DNA from: Aestuariivivens sediminis
GTDB taxonomy: Bacteria; Bacteroidota; Bacteroidia; Flavobacteriales; Flavobacteriaceae
Direction: 5' to 3'
Length of the DNA: 64,000 bases
Assembly: GCF_022662105.1 (NCBI RefSeq)
Contig: NZ_JAKMCP010000001.1
Span: 1-64,000 of the forward strand
The position numbers and the translations under genes were made by a program. How positions within the stretch are numbered: position 1 is the stretch's first letter; each line of letters begins with the position of its first letter. Below are positions 35,827-44,829 of the stretch, piece after piece. Below the pieces are notes generated by a model. That model saw nothing but the letters and a program-made list of their open reading frames with translations, was not told where the DNA came from and made no database searches.

Positions 35827-38139
35827 ATGTCTGAGACTGATAACCTGCATAAAGCAGAAGGAGAACAAGAAATTAATAAAGATTCTAGCTCAAAAAATAA
35901 TCAAGAGATTACCGACGATAAGGAGTCAAACACCACAGATTCTGAGGTTCAGGAAACCCAGACCGTGGAGGAAACTGACGCAGTGGAAACTGACGTAGTG
36001 GAAACTGACGTAGTGGAAACTGACGTAGTGGAAACTGACGTAGAGGAAACTGACGTAAAGAAAGTTGGCGTGGAGGAAACTAACGCAGAGGAAACTGAAG
36101 TTGATATCCCTGTTGGTGAGGACACAGAATCTATAAAAAATACCCATAGCGATTCGGAACCGGCTGAGGATAACATCGTTAATGAAAATAAAGTTACTGA
36201 GGTTGTTTCTGCGACCTCTGATAAAACATCCGATTCCGAAACCAATGTGAATGATCCTATAGCACAAGAGGATGAGGGTCCTGTTTCAAAATCCTCTGAT
36301 GCCGAGGCGAAAGAGACTTCAGAAAACGATAGCGATAAAAACGATGATGAAGTCTTAGATGAAATAGAAGCCTCAAATGCTGAGGATGCAGAGGACGAAG
36401 GCAATAAAGACCGGCATAGAATTGAGGTAAAAGAATACGATAATATGTCTTTAGAGGCCCTGGCCATTGAGCTCGAGAGGTTATTAAAGCAAGAAAAAGT
36501 TCAGGCCATAAGATCACATGTGCAACAAATTAATAATGAATTCAAAACAAAATTTCAGTCCCTTGTCGATGAAAAAAAGGCAGAGTTCGTTAATGAGGGC
36601 GGCAATGAAATAGATTTCTACTATAACTCCCCGGTCAAGAAAAGGTATAAAAAAGCCTATAAAGATTACCGTAGTAAGCTAAACGAACACTACAAGAACC
36701 TCGAACAGACCTTTAAACAAAACCTGGTCGAAAAGCTTGAGATTATTGAAGAACTTAAAGGCTTAATTAATATTGAGGAAAATATAAATACCACCTATAA
36801 GCACTTCAAGGAATTACAAGAACGCTGGCGTAATACCGGACCTATTCCCAGGGACAAATACAATAACGCATGGAACAGTTATCACCACCATGTGGAGATG
36901 TTTTATGACTTCCTGCATCTGAATAGGGATCTCAGGGATTTGGATTTTAAGCATAATCTCGATAAAAAGCTTAAAATTATTGAACGAGCCGAAGAACTGG
37001 CAAAGGAGGACAATGTATTACATGCCTTTAGAGAGCTCCAAGAACTCCATAAAATGTGGAAGGAAGAACTGGGTCCGGTAGCAAAAGAACATCGTGAAAT
37101 CATTTGGGAACGCTTTAAAACAGCTACAAAAGAGATAAATGATAAAAGGCAACTCTATTTTAAAGAAATAGACAAAGTTTACGAAAAGAACTTAGAAAAG
37201 AAGGAAGAGATTATTGAGCAGATACATTCCTTGGCTCAGGAGGAGATAAATACACACAGTGGTTGGCAGAAAAAAATTAAGGAAGTCGAATCTTTAAGAA
37301 ATAATTTTTTTAATGCAGGGAAAGTCCCTTTACGGGTAAACGAGGCCACATGGGCAAAATTTAAAGACGCTGTCCGCAAATTTAACAGAAAAAAGAACGC
37401 CTTTTATAAAAGCCTTAAGAAAGAGCAATACAACAATCTTCAAAAAAAGTTGGAGCTTATTAAAATTGCTGAGGACAACAAGGAAAGTGATGATTTTACA
37501 ACGGTTACCCCCTTGATGAAAAAAATTCAAAGTGACTGGAAAAAAATTGGTCATGTTCCACGAAAGGATAGTGATAAAATATGGAAACGCTTTAAAACGG
37601 CCTGTAATCATTATTTTGATAGAATTCATGATAAAAAAAACACAGCCAACCAATTGGAGCTTGAAGCTTTTAACAAAAAACAAGACTTCCTCAGTAAGAT
37701 CAAGGATATGACCTTAACAGGAGACAAAACAAAGGATATTGAATCCATAAATGAAATGATTTCACTTTGGAAGGAAATGGGACGGGTCCCTTATGACAAA
37801 CGCTATATAGAAGGCAAATTCCATAAGGCACTTGATGGTTTATTTTTAAAATTAAACATGGATAAGAATGAAATTGAAATGATTAAGTTTGAAAATAAAC
37901 TGGAACAGTTAAATAGCGAAGAAGACTCCAAACACTTGGATAACGAACGCGCATTTATAAGTAAGAAAATTGACGAAATTAAGGGGCAAATCAATCAGTT
38001 AGAAAACAATTTACTATTTTTCACCAATGTGGATGATGACAATCCTGTGGTAAAAGAAGTTCACAGTAATATTAAAAGACATAAGGATACTCTAAAACTT
38101 TGGAAGAAGAAATTTAAAAAGATCAAGGAACTTTACTAA
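35827..38139 (+). CDS. DUF349-repeat protein with acidic repetitive N-terminus
   Basis: A protein of about 770 residues. The first 200 are acidic, low in complexity and probably disordered, with nine pentapeptide units of the VVETD type at residues about 47-91. The rest is helical, with several DUF349 repeats (motif LxxxWRNTGPIPRDKYNNAW, WKEELGPVAKEHREIIWERF, WKKIGHVPRKDSDKIWKRF, WKEMGRVPYDKRYIEGKF) and coiled-coil-like stretches rich in Lys and Glu. I chose the ATG at 35827 (MSETDNLHKAEG); an upstream ATG at 35794 would add 11 hydrophobic residues. DUF349 proteins are widespread in Bacteroidota; their role is unknown to me. Confidence 0.9.
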   Translation: MSETDNLHKAEGEQEINKDSSSKNNQEITDDKESNTTDSEVQETQTVEETDAVETDVVETDVVETDVVETDVEETDVKKVGVEETNAEETEVDIPVGEDTESIKNTHSDSEPAEDNIVNENKVTEVVSATSDKTSDSETNVNDPIAQEDEGPVSKSSDAEAKETSENDSDKNDDEVLDEIEASNAEDAEDEGNKDRHRIEVKEYDNMSLEALAIELERLLKQEKVQAIRSHVQQINNEFKTKFQSLVDEKKAEFVNEGGNEIDFYYNSPVKKRYKKAYKDYRSKLNEHYKNLEQTFKQNLVEKLEIIEELKGLINIEENINTTYKHFKELQERWRNTGPIPRDKYNNAWNSYHHHVEMFYDFLHLNRDLRDLDFKHNLDKKLKIIERAEELAKEDNVLHAFRELQELHKMWKEELGPVAKEHREIIWERFKTATKEINDKRQLYFKEIDKVYEKNLEKKEEIIEQIHSLAQEEINTHSGWQKKIKEVESLRNNFFNAGKVPLRVNEATWAKFKDAVRKFNRKKNAFYKSLKKEQYNNLQKKLELIKIAEDNKESDDFTTVTPLMKKIQSDWKKIGHVPRKDSDKIWKRFKTACNHYFDRIHDKKNTANQLELEAFNKKQDFLSKIKDMTLTGDKTKDIESINEMISLWKEMGRVPYDKRYIEGKFHKALDGLFLKLNMDKNEIEMIKFENKLEQLNSEEDSKHLDNERAFISKKIDEIKGQINQLENNLLFFTNVDDDNPVVKEVHSNIKRHKDTLKLWKKKFKKIKELY
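35965..36099 (+). repeat. 15-bp tandem repeat (nine units) inside the DUF349 gene
   Basis: Nine consecutive 15-base units of the form GTAGTGGAAACTGAC. The units at 35995, 36010 and 36025 are identical; those before and after carry one to four changes and the last ones are more worn. The unit is a multiple of three, so gain or loss of units changes the length of the acidic linker without breaking the frame. Confidence 0.9.
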
Positions 38140-38267
38140 GGTATTGTCATATTTTAAAAACCACTGAATGACGGCCTTGATTCATCTGTGGCCATCCCCG
38201 TTGCTTTTATAGAATAGGTTAACAAAAAACCACATTACGCTTTATTTTAGTTACTGCGCCGCAGGTC

Positions 38268-39041
38268 CTAAAGCTGTTTTGCCTCTTCCCAAAACACATC
38301 CATCTCGGCCAATGTCATTTCCTTTAAAGGCTTATTCAAACTTTTGGCTTTATGCTCCAGGTATTGAAATCGTCTTGAGAATTTTTTATTGGTTCGCTCT
38401 AATGCGTTTTCCGGATTTATATTTAAAAATCGTGCATAATTCACCATCGAAAACAAGACATCGCCAAATTCATTTTCTATGGCTTCCTTATTACCTGATT
38501 TCAGTTCCATCTTGAATTCGTTAAGTTCCTCCTCTACTTTTTCCCACACTTGATTAGGGTTCTCCCAATCAAAACCCACTCCGGCCACTTTATCTTGAAT
38601 CCTATTGGCCTTAACCAGAGCCGGTAAACTTTTAGGCACACCTTCCAAAACGCTTGATTTACCTTCCTTAAGTTTTAATTTTTCCCAGTTACGTTTAACA
38701 TCTTCTTCATTATCAACCTTTACGTTACCGTAAATATGGGGATGTCTGTCAATCAACTTATCACATATACTATGACATACATCGGCTATATCAAAATCCC
38801 GGGTTTCACTCCCTATTTTGGCATAAAATACAATATGCAGCAACAGATCCCCCAATTCCTTTTTAACTTCCTCTAAATTGTTGTCCAGGATAGCATCACC
38901 AAGTTCATAAGTTTCTTCAATGGTTAGGTGTCGAAGCGACTCCATGGTCTGTTTTTTGTCCCATGGGCACTGTTCGCGCAATTCATCCATAATGGTTAAC
39001 AACCTGTCAAAGGCTTTAAGTTGTTGAGCTCTGAGATCCAT
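38268..39041 (-). CDS. mazG: Nucleoside triphosphate pyrophosphohydrolase MazG
   Basis: A 257-residue all-alpha NTP pyrophosphatase that clears abnormal nucleotides and affects ppGpp levels in some bacteria. Two MazG modules are visible: the first with CPWDKKQTMESLRHLTIEETYELGDAI (core CPWDKKQT and EETYELGDAI) and ELGDLLLHIVFYAKI; the second with VEEELNEFKMELKSGN and ENEFGDVLFSMVNYARF. The metal-binding EExxE and EFGD-type acidic residues are intact. Length is normal. It lies behind aconitase, with a hairpin between them, and converges on the DUF349 gene. Confidence 0.96.
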   Translation of the reverse strand: MDLRAQQLKAFDRLLTIMDELREQCPWDKKQTMESLRHLTIEETYELGDAILDNNLEEVKKELGDLLLHIVFYAKIGSETRDFDIADVCHSICDKLIDRHPHIYGNVKVDNEEDVKRNWEKLKLKEGKSSVLEGVPKSLPALVKANRIQDKVAGVGFDWENPNQVWEKVEEELNEFKMELKSGNKEAIENEFGDVLFSMVNYARFLNINPENALERTNKKFSRRFQYLEHKAKSLNKPLKEMTLAEMDVFWEEAKQL

Positions 39042-39066
39042 AACATATACTTTTAAAAACGAGAAA

Positions 39067-39099
39067 ACCTGATAGGGTTTTAAAACAACCCTATCAGGT
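39067..39099 (-). terminator. Hairpin after the aconitase gene (likely terminator)
   Basis: A perfect 13-bp stem (39067-39079 with 39087-39099) and a seven-base loop lie between the aconitase stop and the mazG start. On the minus strand the following bases hold only a short, broken T run, so it may slow or partly stop transcription into mazG rather than end it fully. Confidence 0.65.
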
Positions 39100-39127
39100 C
39101 TAAATATACTCTAAATGATTAATTTTA

Positions 39128-41395
39128 TTAAGCGTTTTGTTTTTTAATTAAGTTTAAAGCAGAACCTTCCTTAAACCAAGCGATCTGGGTTTTGTTGTAT
39201 GAATGATTCAGCTTAACGCTGTCTTTTGTTCCGTCTGAATGGACAATTTCCAAAGTTAATGGCTTGTCCGGAGCAAAGGCATCCAGGTCTAAAAAGTTGA
39301 AGGTATCATCCTCCTGAATAAGGTCATAGTCATTTTCATTGGCGAAAGTTAAACCTAACATCCCTTGTTTTTTAAGATTGGTTTCGTGGATTCTCGCAAA
39401 CGACTTCACAATAACGGCAACGACACCCAGGTGTCTGGGTTGCATAGCAGCATGCTCTCGGGAGGACCCTTCACCATAATTATGGTCTCCAACCACAATC
39501 GTCTTAATACCGGCCTTTTTATATTCCCGCTGAACATCTGGAACACCTCCGTATTCACCAGTCAATTGGTTTTTAACAAAATTGGTCTTTTGATTAAAGG
39601 CATTTACAGCCCCTATTAAAGTATTGTTGGCAATATTATCCAGGTGCCCTCTAAAACGTAACCAGGGACCGGCCATGGAAATGTGATCGGTAGTACATTT
39701 ACCAAAAGCCTTGATCAATAGTTTTGCTCCGGTAATGGAGTCCCCAATGGGCTCAAATGGCGTTAATAATTGCAAACGTTCCGATTGTTCATCAACGATA
39801 ACCTCAACATGACTCCCATCTTCAACAGGTTCCAGATAGCCATTATCCTTGACTTCAAAACCTTTTGGAGGCAATTCCCATCCTGTTGGTTCATCTAGCA
39901 TCACCTCTTCACCATTTTCATTGATCAAGGTATCGGTTAACGGATTAAAGTCCAACCGTCCTGCAATAGCAATGGCGGCCGTTATCTCAGGTGAAGCGAC
40001 GAACGCATGTGTGTTAGGGTTACCATCCGCTCGCTTGGCAAAGTTTCTGTTAAAAGAGTGCACGATGCTATTTTTCGGTGCATTTTTTGGATCTTTATAT
40101 CTTGCCCATTGCCCAATACAAGGACCACAGGCATTAGTGAATATTTTAGCATCCAATTTTTCAAAAACCGCAAGTATACCATCGCGTTCAGTGGTGTACC
40201 GCACTTTCTCAGATCCCGGATTAATACCAAATTCAGCTTTAGTCTTTAATCCTTTATCCAAAGCCTGTTGGGCAATTGACGATGCACGTGATAAATCTTC
40301 ATAAGATGAATTGGTACATGACCCTATTAAGCCCCACTCCACTTTAATGGGCCAATCATTAGTTTTAGCTTTTTCGGTCATTTCCTTACCTACGGGTGTC
40401 GATAAATCCGGAGTAAAGGGACCATTTAGTAAAGGACTTAACTCTGATAAATTGATTTCTATAACCTGATCAAAATAGTGTTCCGGGTCGGCATAAACTT
40501 CCGGATCGGCCGTTAAATAACTTTTAATGGCGTTAGCCGCATCCGCAACATCTTCTCTTTCGGTTGCACGTAAATACCGTTCCATAGACTCATCGTAACC
40601 AAAAGTAGAGGTTGTCGCTCCTATTTCGGCACCCATATTACATATCGTGCCCTTTCCGGTACATGACATGGCTACAGCTCCCGGTCCGAAATATTCCACA
40701 ATGGCTCCAGTACCCCCTTTTACGGTAAGGATCTCAGCAACTTTTAAAATGACATCTTTGGGTGCCGTCCATCCGGATAACTTTCCTGTTAGTTTTACAC
40801 CAATTAATTTGGGAAACTTAAGCTCCCAGGCCATTCCGGCCATCACATCAACGGCATCTGCCCCTCCAACTCCAACCGCTACCATCCCTAAGCCACCGGC
40901 ATTAACGGTATGGGAATCCGTGCCAATCATCATACCCCCGGGAAAAGCATAATTTTCCAGAACAACCTGATGAATGATTCCTGCTCCCGGTTTCCAAAAA
41001 CCAATACCATATTTGTTGGAAACAGATTCTAAAAAGTTAAAAACCTCACTGCTTACGCTGTTGGCGTGCTTCAAATCTGCAGTAGCTCCGTCTTTAGCCT
41101 GAATAAGGTGATCACAATGTACTGTTGTTGGAACGGCTACCTTGCTTTTTCCTGCCTGCATAAACTGCAACAATGCCATTTGTGCCGTAGCATCCTGACA
41201 GGCAATCCTGTCCGGAGCAAAATCGACATAATCCTTACCCCTTACAAAAGCCTTTGTGGTCGTTCCTTCCCATAAGTGATTATATAAAATCTTTTCTGAA
41301 AGCGTTAACGGTTTTCCAACCACCTCACGTGCTTTATCCACACGATCGACCATTCGGTTGTAAACCCCTTTAATCATGTCTATGTCAAATGCCAT
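39128..41395 (-). CDS. Aconitate hydratase (mitochondrial-type)
   Basis: A 755-residue [4Fe-4S] enzyme that interconverts citrate and isocitrate in the TCA cycle. Cluster ligands are seen in [12 protein letters not shown] (Cys near 358) and [10 protein letters not shown] (two Cys near 420). Other motifs: [37 protein letters not shown] (in parts), [38 protein letters not shown] (in parts), and in the swivel domain [17 protein letters not shown]. The sequence and length match the mitochondrial aconitase type found in Bacteroidota rather than AcnB. A single gene, followed by the hairpin at 39067. Confidence 0.97.
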   Translation of the reverse strand: MAFDIDMIKGVYNRMVDRVDKAREVVGKPLTLSEKILYNHLWEGTTTKAFVRGKDYVDFAPDRIACQDATAQMALLQFMQAGKSKVAVPTTVHCDHLIQAKDGATADLKHANSVSSEVFNFLESVSNKYGIGFWKPGAGIIHQVVLENYAFPGGMMIGTDSHTVNAGGLGMVAVGVGGADAVDVMAGMAWELKFPKLIGVKLTGKLSGWTAPKDVILKVAEILTVKGGTGAIVEYFGPGAVAMSCTGKGTICNMGAEIGATTSTFGYDESMERYLRATEREDVADAANAIKSYLTADPEVYADPEHYFDQVIEINLSELSPLLNGPFTPDLSTPVGKEMTEKAKTNDWPIKVEWGLIGSCTNSSYEDLSRASSIAQQALDKGLKTKAEFGINPGSEKVRYTTERDGILAVFEKLDAKIFTNACGPCIGQWARYKDPKNAPKNSIVHSFNRNFAKRADGNPNTHAFVASPEITAAIAIAGRLDFNPLTDTLINENGEEVMLDEPTGWELPPKGFEVKDNGYLEPVEDGSHVEVIVDEQSERLQLLTPFEPIGDSITGAKLLIKAFGKCTTDHISMAGPWLRFRGHLDNIANNTLIGAVNAFNQKTNFVKNQLTGEYGGVPDVQREYKKAGIKTIVVGDHNYGEGSSREHAAMQPRHLGVVAVIVKSFARIHETNLKKQGMLGLTFANENDYDLIQEDDTFNFLDLDAFAPDKPLTLEIVHSDGTKDSVKLNHSYNKTQIAWFKEGSALNLIKKQNA

Positions 41396-41528
41396 ATCTG
41401 TTGTTTATTATATTAATGTTTTTAAGTCTCGCAAAGTACAAAATTAATGCAAAGATTTAAAAATAAACACCCAAGAATACCCTACTTTCCATACAATTTT
41501 GTTATAGTTATATTGTTAATAAAAATAG

Positions 41529-41559
41529 ATTGAACGATTCTCATTTTTTAGGGTTCAAT
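41529..41559 (-). terminator. Possible terminator after the acyltransferase pair
   Basis: A 7-bp inverted repeat ATTGAAC/GTTCAAT (41529-41535 with 41553-41559) with a 17-base loop lies 18 bases beyond the stop of the second acyltransferase. On the minus strand it is followed by CTATTTTTATT. The long loop makes this a weak call. Confidence 0.35.
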
Positions 41560-41576
41560 GCCCCTGTTTTTTTAAT

Positions 41577-42719
41577 TTATTCACTAAAAAACCGCATGTT
41601 TCTAAACGATTCCCTTAAATTGGTGCAAGGGCTTTCAAAATAGGTATAAACCAAATAGGAACCAAAATAGGTTGCCATAAGATACACCAACAGGCACAAC
41701 ATCTGTTGCCAAATATCAAGACTGTTAAAATCGAGCCATAATTGCATCAGATACAGGATAAACGTATAATGTAATAAATACATGGCATAGGAATATAAAC
41801 TAATGTTTTTAATGATAGTGGCATATCGTTCTCTGGGTGGTTTTAAAAAGTAAAACAGCGGCATTATTAAACAAAGCCCTATGGAATTTAACGGCAAGTA
41901 CAGCACGTTCCAATAAAACGGAAACTGTTCTATGGTAACTCCCATTAAAGGCATTATTATGAGAACAGCGACACATAGCACCAACCCTAAAAAAAAGAAA
42001 ATATATTTGGCGCGCTCTAGTTGCGTTTTATATTTATTAAAATAATACACTAAAATAAATCCATAAAAAATAGCATCCAATCTATAAATAACAATAGACT
42101 TTAGGCGAGCATTCCAAATATTTAGGGAAGGCACAGATTCCATGACAGCGCTATAATAATACCATTTGGTCACAAAAAAAAGCAGCACCAAAAAAATGGA
42201 AACAGCAAGGAATAATGTCTCTTTATTCTGAACCTTTTTGAAAACCTTGTGGCCTGTATAAAGGCATAAAGGTGCCAGAACATAGGCGTATTCCTCTACG
42301 GATAAACTCCAGGATTCCGGAAAAAATGGGGTATGATAATCCCAAAAATTCTGCAAAAAGAAGAGGTATTTCCAAAGATTTTCCGGTAATCCATAGCCAA
42401 CAATTAAGGCAATAATTATATTGACCAAAAGCATTGTGTAATACAAGGGCAATGTTCTGAACCAACGCCTTATCCAGAAGTACAGCACGTCCCTCCAGTG
42501 CAGTGTCGTGGTATTCAATAATCGCAAAAGCAATCCTCCAATTAAAAACCCACTCAGGACAAAAAACAATTCAACCCCTTGCACTCCCAATATCTGAAAT
42601 CCTTCAAAATCATAACCTTGAAAAATATAATTGGCATGCGAAATGACTACCATTCCAATGGCCATGGCACGGTAAACATCCAACCCATATATTCTTGAGG
42701 ATCCTGTTTTCAAATTCAT
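41577..42719 (-). CDS. Acyltransferase family 3 membrane protein, copy 2
   Basis: A 380-residue protein with about ten membrane segments. Family marks: LDVYRAMAIGMVVISHANYIFQ (the conserved R and H), GVELFFVLSGFLIGGLLL, WIRRWFRTLPLYYTML, FPESWSLSVEEYAYVLAPL, and a C-terminal YLLHYTFILYL. Such enzymes transfer acetyl or other acyl groups to sugars of polysaccharides or O-antigen at the inner membrane. No glycosyltransferase or polymerase genes are near. It overlaps the stop of copy 1 by four bases (ATGA), so the two are translated together. Confidence 0.92.
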   Translation of the reverse strand: MNLKTGSSRIYGLDVYRAMAIGMVVISHANYIFQGYDFEGFQILGVQGVELFFVLSGFLIGGLLLRLLNTTTLHWRDVLYFWIRRWFRTLPLYYTMLLVNIIIALIVGYGLPENLWKYLFFLQNFWDYHTPFFPESWSLSVEEYAYVLAPLCLYTGHKVFKKVQNKETLFLAVSIFLVLLFFVTKWYYYSAVMESVPSLNIWNARLKSIVIYRLDAIFYGFILVYYFNKYKTQLERAKYIFFFLGLVLCVAVLIIMPLMGVTIEQFPFYWNVLYLPLNSIGLCLIMPLFYFLKPPRERYATIIKNISLYSYAMYLLHYTFILYLMQLWLDFNSLDIWQQMLCLLVYLMATYFGSYLVYTYFESPCTNLRESFRNMRFFSE

Positions 42720-43837
42720 CTCGGGAATTTTTGATCTCTATAACGTAAAATCGGTTTCTCAAAATATAGGTAAACCGCGTTCGAAACTGTAAAGGTCATC
42801 AGCATAAATAAGGTAACCATACCTATCTTTAACCATAATCCCCATCCTTCTGTAGCAATCCATTGTTGCATATGTAATAATATTAACGAATAATTTACCA
42901 AATACAAGGCATAAGAGCGCGTACTGATAAATTCAATTACCGGGTTTAAGCCCGCAGTCCCTTTTAAAGCTATGATATAAGGAAACAGGAGTAACAAAGA
43001 CACGCCTATAACCTGCAAATAAATCAAGGTATAAAACCACAGATGGGTTTCAGGCACCAGGGCAAAGCCATACATACAGGCATGAAGAACCAAAAACACC
43101 AAAAGCCCAACCACAAATAACCTGTATTTATGGTTTCGAATAAAGTTGGAAAAGGATTTTACACAATAAACGGCTAAAAACCCATAGTAAATACTATCCA
43201 TTCTATAAATCACCACTTTTCTAAAGGACGAACTCCATTGGTGATAATCCGTAATCTCAGTATGTAAAAGGTATTGGATTTTAAAAATCGTCAGTAATGC
43301 TATAACGCCTATGGTCGTGATAAAAAACACCTTTTTTCCAGACTTCTTTTTGAAGCTTATACTTGCCAAAAAAAGAGCAAAGGGTAACACAATATAGGCA
43401 AACTCTTCAATGGACAAACTCCAGGCTTCTGTAAAAAAATCAGGATGGCCCCATGAAAAATTTTGAAGAAAAAACCCATAAAGAATGGTATTTTCAGGTA
43501 AGGGTAATCCAATTATTAGGGCAACAACAACATTCAAAACTAAAATTAGAAAATAATTGGGTAGGGTTCTTAACCAGGGTCTTTTCCAAAACTTAAACAG
43601 CCTTGACCATTTTAAATTTTGTTCATTATTTATGACTTTAAGAAGGATACCTCCAATTAAATACCCACTTAATACAAAAAACAAATCGACTCCTATCGCG
43701 CCCATTGCCCTTATACTATTCAAAAGCAGGGTATCGGATTGAGGAAATAACAAAAAGGTACAGTGGGATAGTAACACGAGGCTTATCGCCAGGGCACGCA
43801 AAAGATCTAAACCAAATATTCTGTTTGTTTTAATCAA
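42716..43837 (-). CDS. Acyltransferase family 3 membrane protein, copy 1
   Basis: A 373-residue paralogue of the next gene: FGLDLLRALAISLVLLSHCTFLLF, GVDLFFVLSGYLIGGILL, FWKRPWLRTLPNYFLIL, FFTEAWSLSIEEFAYIVLPFALF (in part) and YALYLVNYSLILLH. Both copies keep the LDxxRAxA..SH start with the putative catalytic His. The substrate is not known. It lies 35 bases downstream of the MoxR ATPase gene, so it may be in the same long transcript, although the functions have no evident link. Confidence 0.92.
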   Translation of the reverse strand: MIKTNRIFGLDLLRALAISLVLLSHCTFLLFPQSDTLLLNSIRAMGAIGVDLFFVLSGYLIGGILLKVINNEQNLKWSRLFKFWKRPWLRTLPNYFLILVLNVVVALIIGLPLPENTILYGFFLQNFSWGHPDFFTEAWSLSIEEFAYIVLPFALFLASISFKKKSGKKVFFITTIGVIALLTIFKIQYLLHTEITDYHQWSSSFRKVVIYRMDSIYYGFLAVYCVKSFSNFIRNHKYRLFVVGLLVFLVLHACMYGFALVPETHLWFYTLIYLQVIGVSLLLLFPYIIALKGTAGLNPVIEFISTRSYALYLVNYSLILLHMQQWIATEGWGLWLKIGMVTLFMLMTFTVSNAVYLYFEKPILRYRDQKFPR

Positions 43838-43872
43838 CTACATCGCATAAAGGTCTCAATGTACTATTTTTT

Positions 43873-44826
43873 TTAAAACAAGTCTTTAATGATTTCATTT
43901 TCGGATATCCCTTCAGCCTCAGCCTTGTAGTTCTTAATGATTCGATGTCTGAGGACACTATGGGCCACAGCTTGAACATTTTCCATATCCGGGGAAAATT
44001 TACCATGAATTGCAGCATGTGTTTTGGCAGCCAATATGAGATTCTGTGATGCTCTTGGCCCGGCACCCCAATCAATATAAGTCTTTACCAAGTTGGTTGC
44101 CGTAGGGCTATCCGGTCTGGTTTTCCCAACCATGGATACCGCATACTCAACAACATTATCCGGCACGGGAATTCGGCGGATTAAATGATGGAAATCAATA
44201 ATCTCCTGAGCCGTGAACAAGGGGTTCACCTTGTTTTCCACATCAGTGGTAGTTGTTTTTACAACCTCAACCTCCTCTTTAAACGTAGGGTATCCCAAAT
44301 AAATAGCAAACATAAATCGATCCAACTGGGCTTCAGGTAAGGGATATGTTCCCTCCTGTTCAATGGGGTTTTGGGTGGCTAACACAAAATAAGGTAAACT
44401 CAATTTATAGTGATGACCTGCCACTGTTACCGCCCGTTCCTGCATGGCTTCCAACAAAGCCGCCTGAGTCTTGGGCGGAGTCCGGTTTATTTCGTCGGCC
44501 AAAATGATGTTCGCAAATATGGGCCCCTTTACAAATTTAAAATGTCGGTCCTCATCCAGAATTTCACTCCCTAATATATCGCTTGGCATTAAATCCGGTG
44601 TAAACTGGATGCGTTTAAAATCTAATCCTAAAGCTTGTGCAATGGTATTAACCATTAAGGTTTTGGCTAAACCAGGCACCCCAATAAGTAAAGAATGTCC
44701 CCCTGAAAAAATGGACACTAATATTTGATCAACAACCTCATTTTGACCAACAATAACTTTAGCTATTTCGTTTTTTAAATCTTTATAACGTTTTACAAAC
44801 TGTTTTAAGGCAGCGACATCGGACAT
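43873..44826 (-). CDS. MoxR-family AAA+ ATPase
   Basis: A 317-residue AAA+ protein. Motifs: Walker A GVPGLAKT, FKRIQFTPDLMPSDILGSEIL (in part), Walker B LADEINRTPPKTQAALLEAMQE (in part), VLATQNPIEQEGTYPLPEAQLDRF (in part) and the C-terminal lid GASPRASQ-type sequence GAGPRASQNLILAAKTHA. MoxR ATPases act as chaperones for metal centres or for VWA/DUF58 partner proteins. Here the usual DUF58 and VWA genes do not follow; the next genes are two acyltransferases. Upstream are three periplasmic chaperone genes; the start is only three bases from the stop of the SurA-like gene. Confidence 0.95.
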   Translation of the reverse strand: MSDVAALKQFVKRYKDLKNEIAKVIVGQNEVVDQILVSIFSGGHSLLIGVPGLAKTLMVNTIAQALGLDFKRIQFTPDLMPSDILGSEILDEDRHFKFVKGPIFANIILADEINRTPPKTQAALLEAMQERAVTVAGHHYKLSLPYFVLATQNPIEQEGTYPLPEAQLDRFMFAIYLGYPTFKEEVEVVKTTTTDVENKVNPLFTAQEIIDFHHLIRRIPVPDNVVEYAVSMVGKTRPDSPTATNLVKTYIDWGAGPRASQNLILAAKTHAAIHGKFSPDMENVQAVAHSVLRHRIIKNYKAEAEGISENEIIKDLF

Positions 44827-44829
44827 ATA

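Noticed and set aside
35949-36467. Minus-strand frame of 172 codons rich in Ser/Val/Thr repeats, opposite the DUF349 gene
   Set aside because: It is the mirror of the 15-base tandem repeat and the acidic tail; no family marks and a strong gene lies on the other strand.
41396-41576. Inverted repeat and T run before the acyltransferase stop read on the plus strand as a terminator
   Set aside because: No plus-strand gene ends there, so I only list it, with low confidence, for the minus-strand acyltransferase pair.
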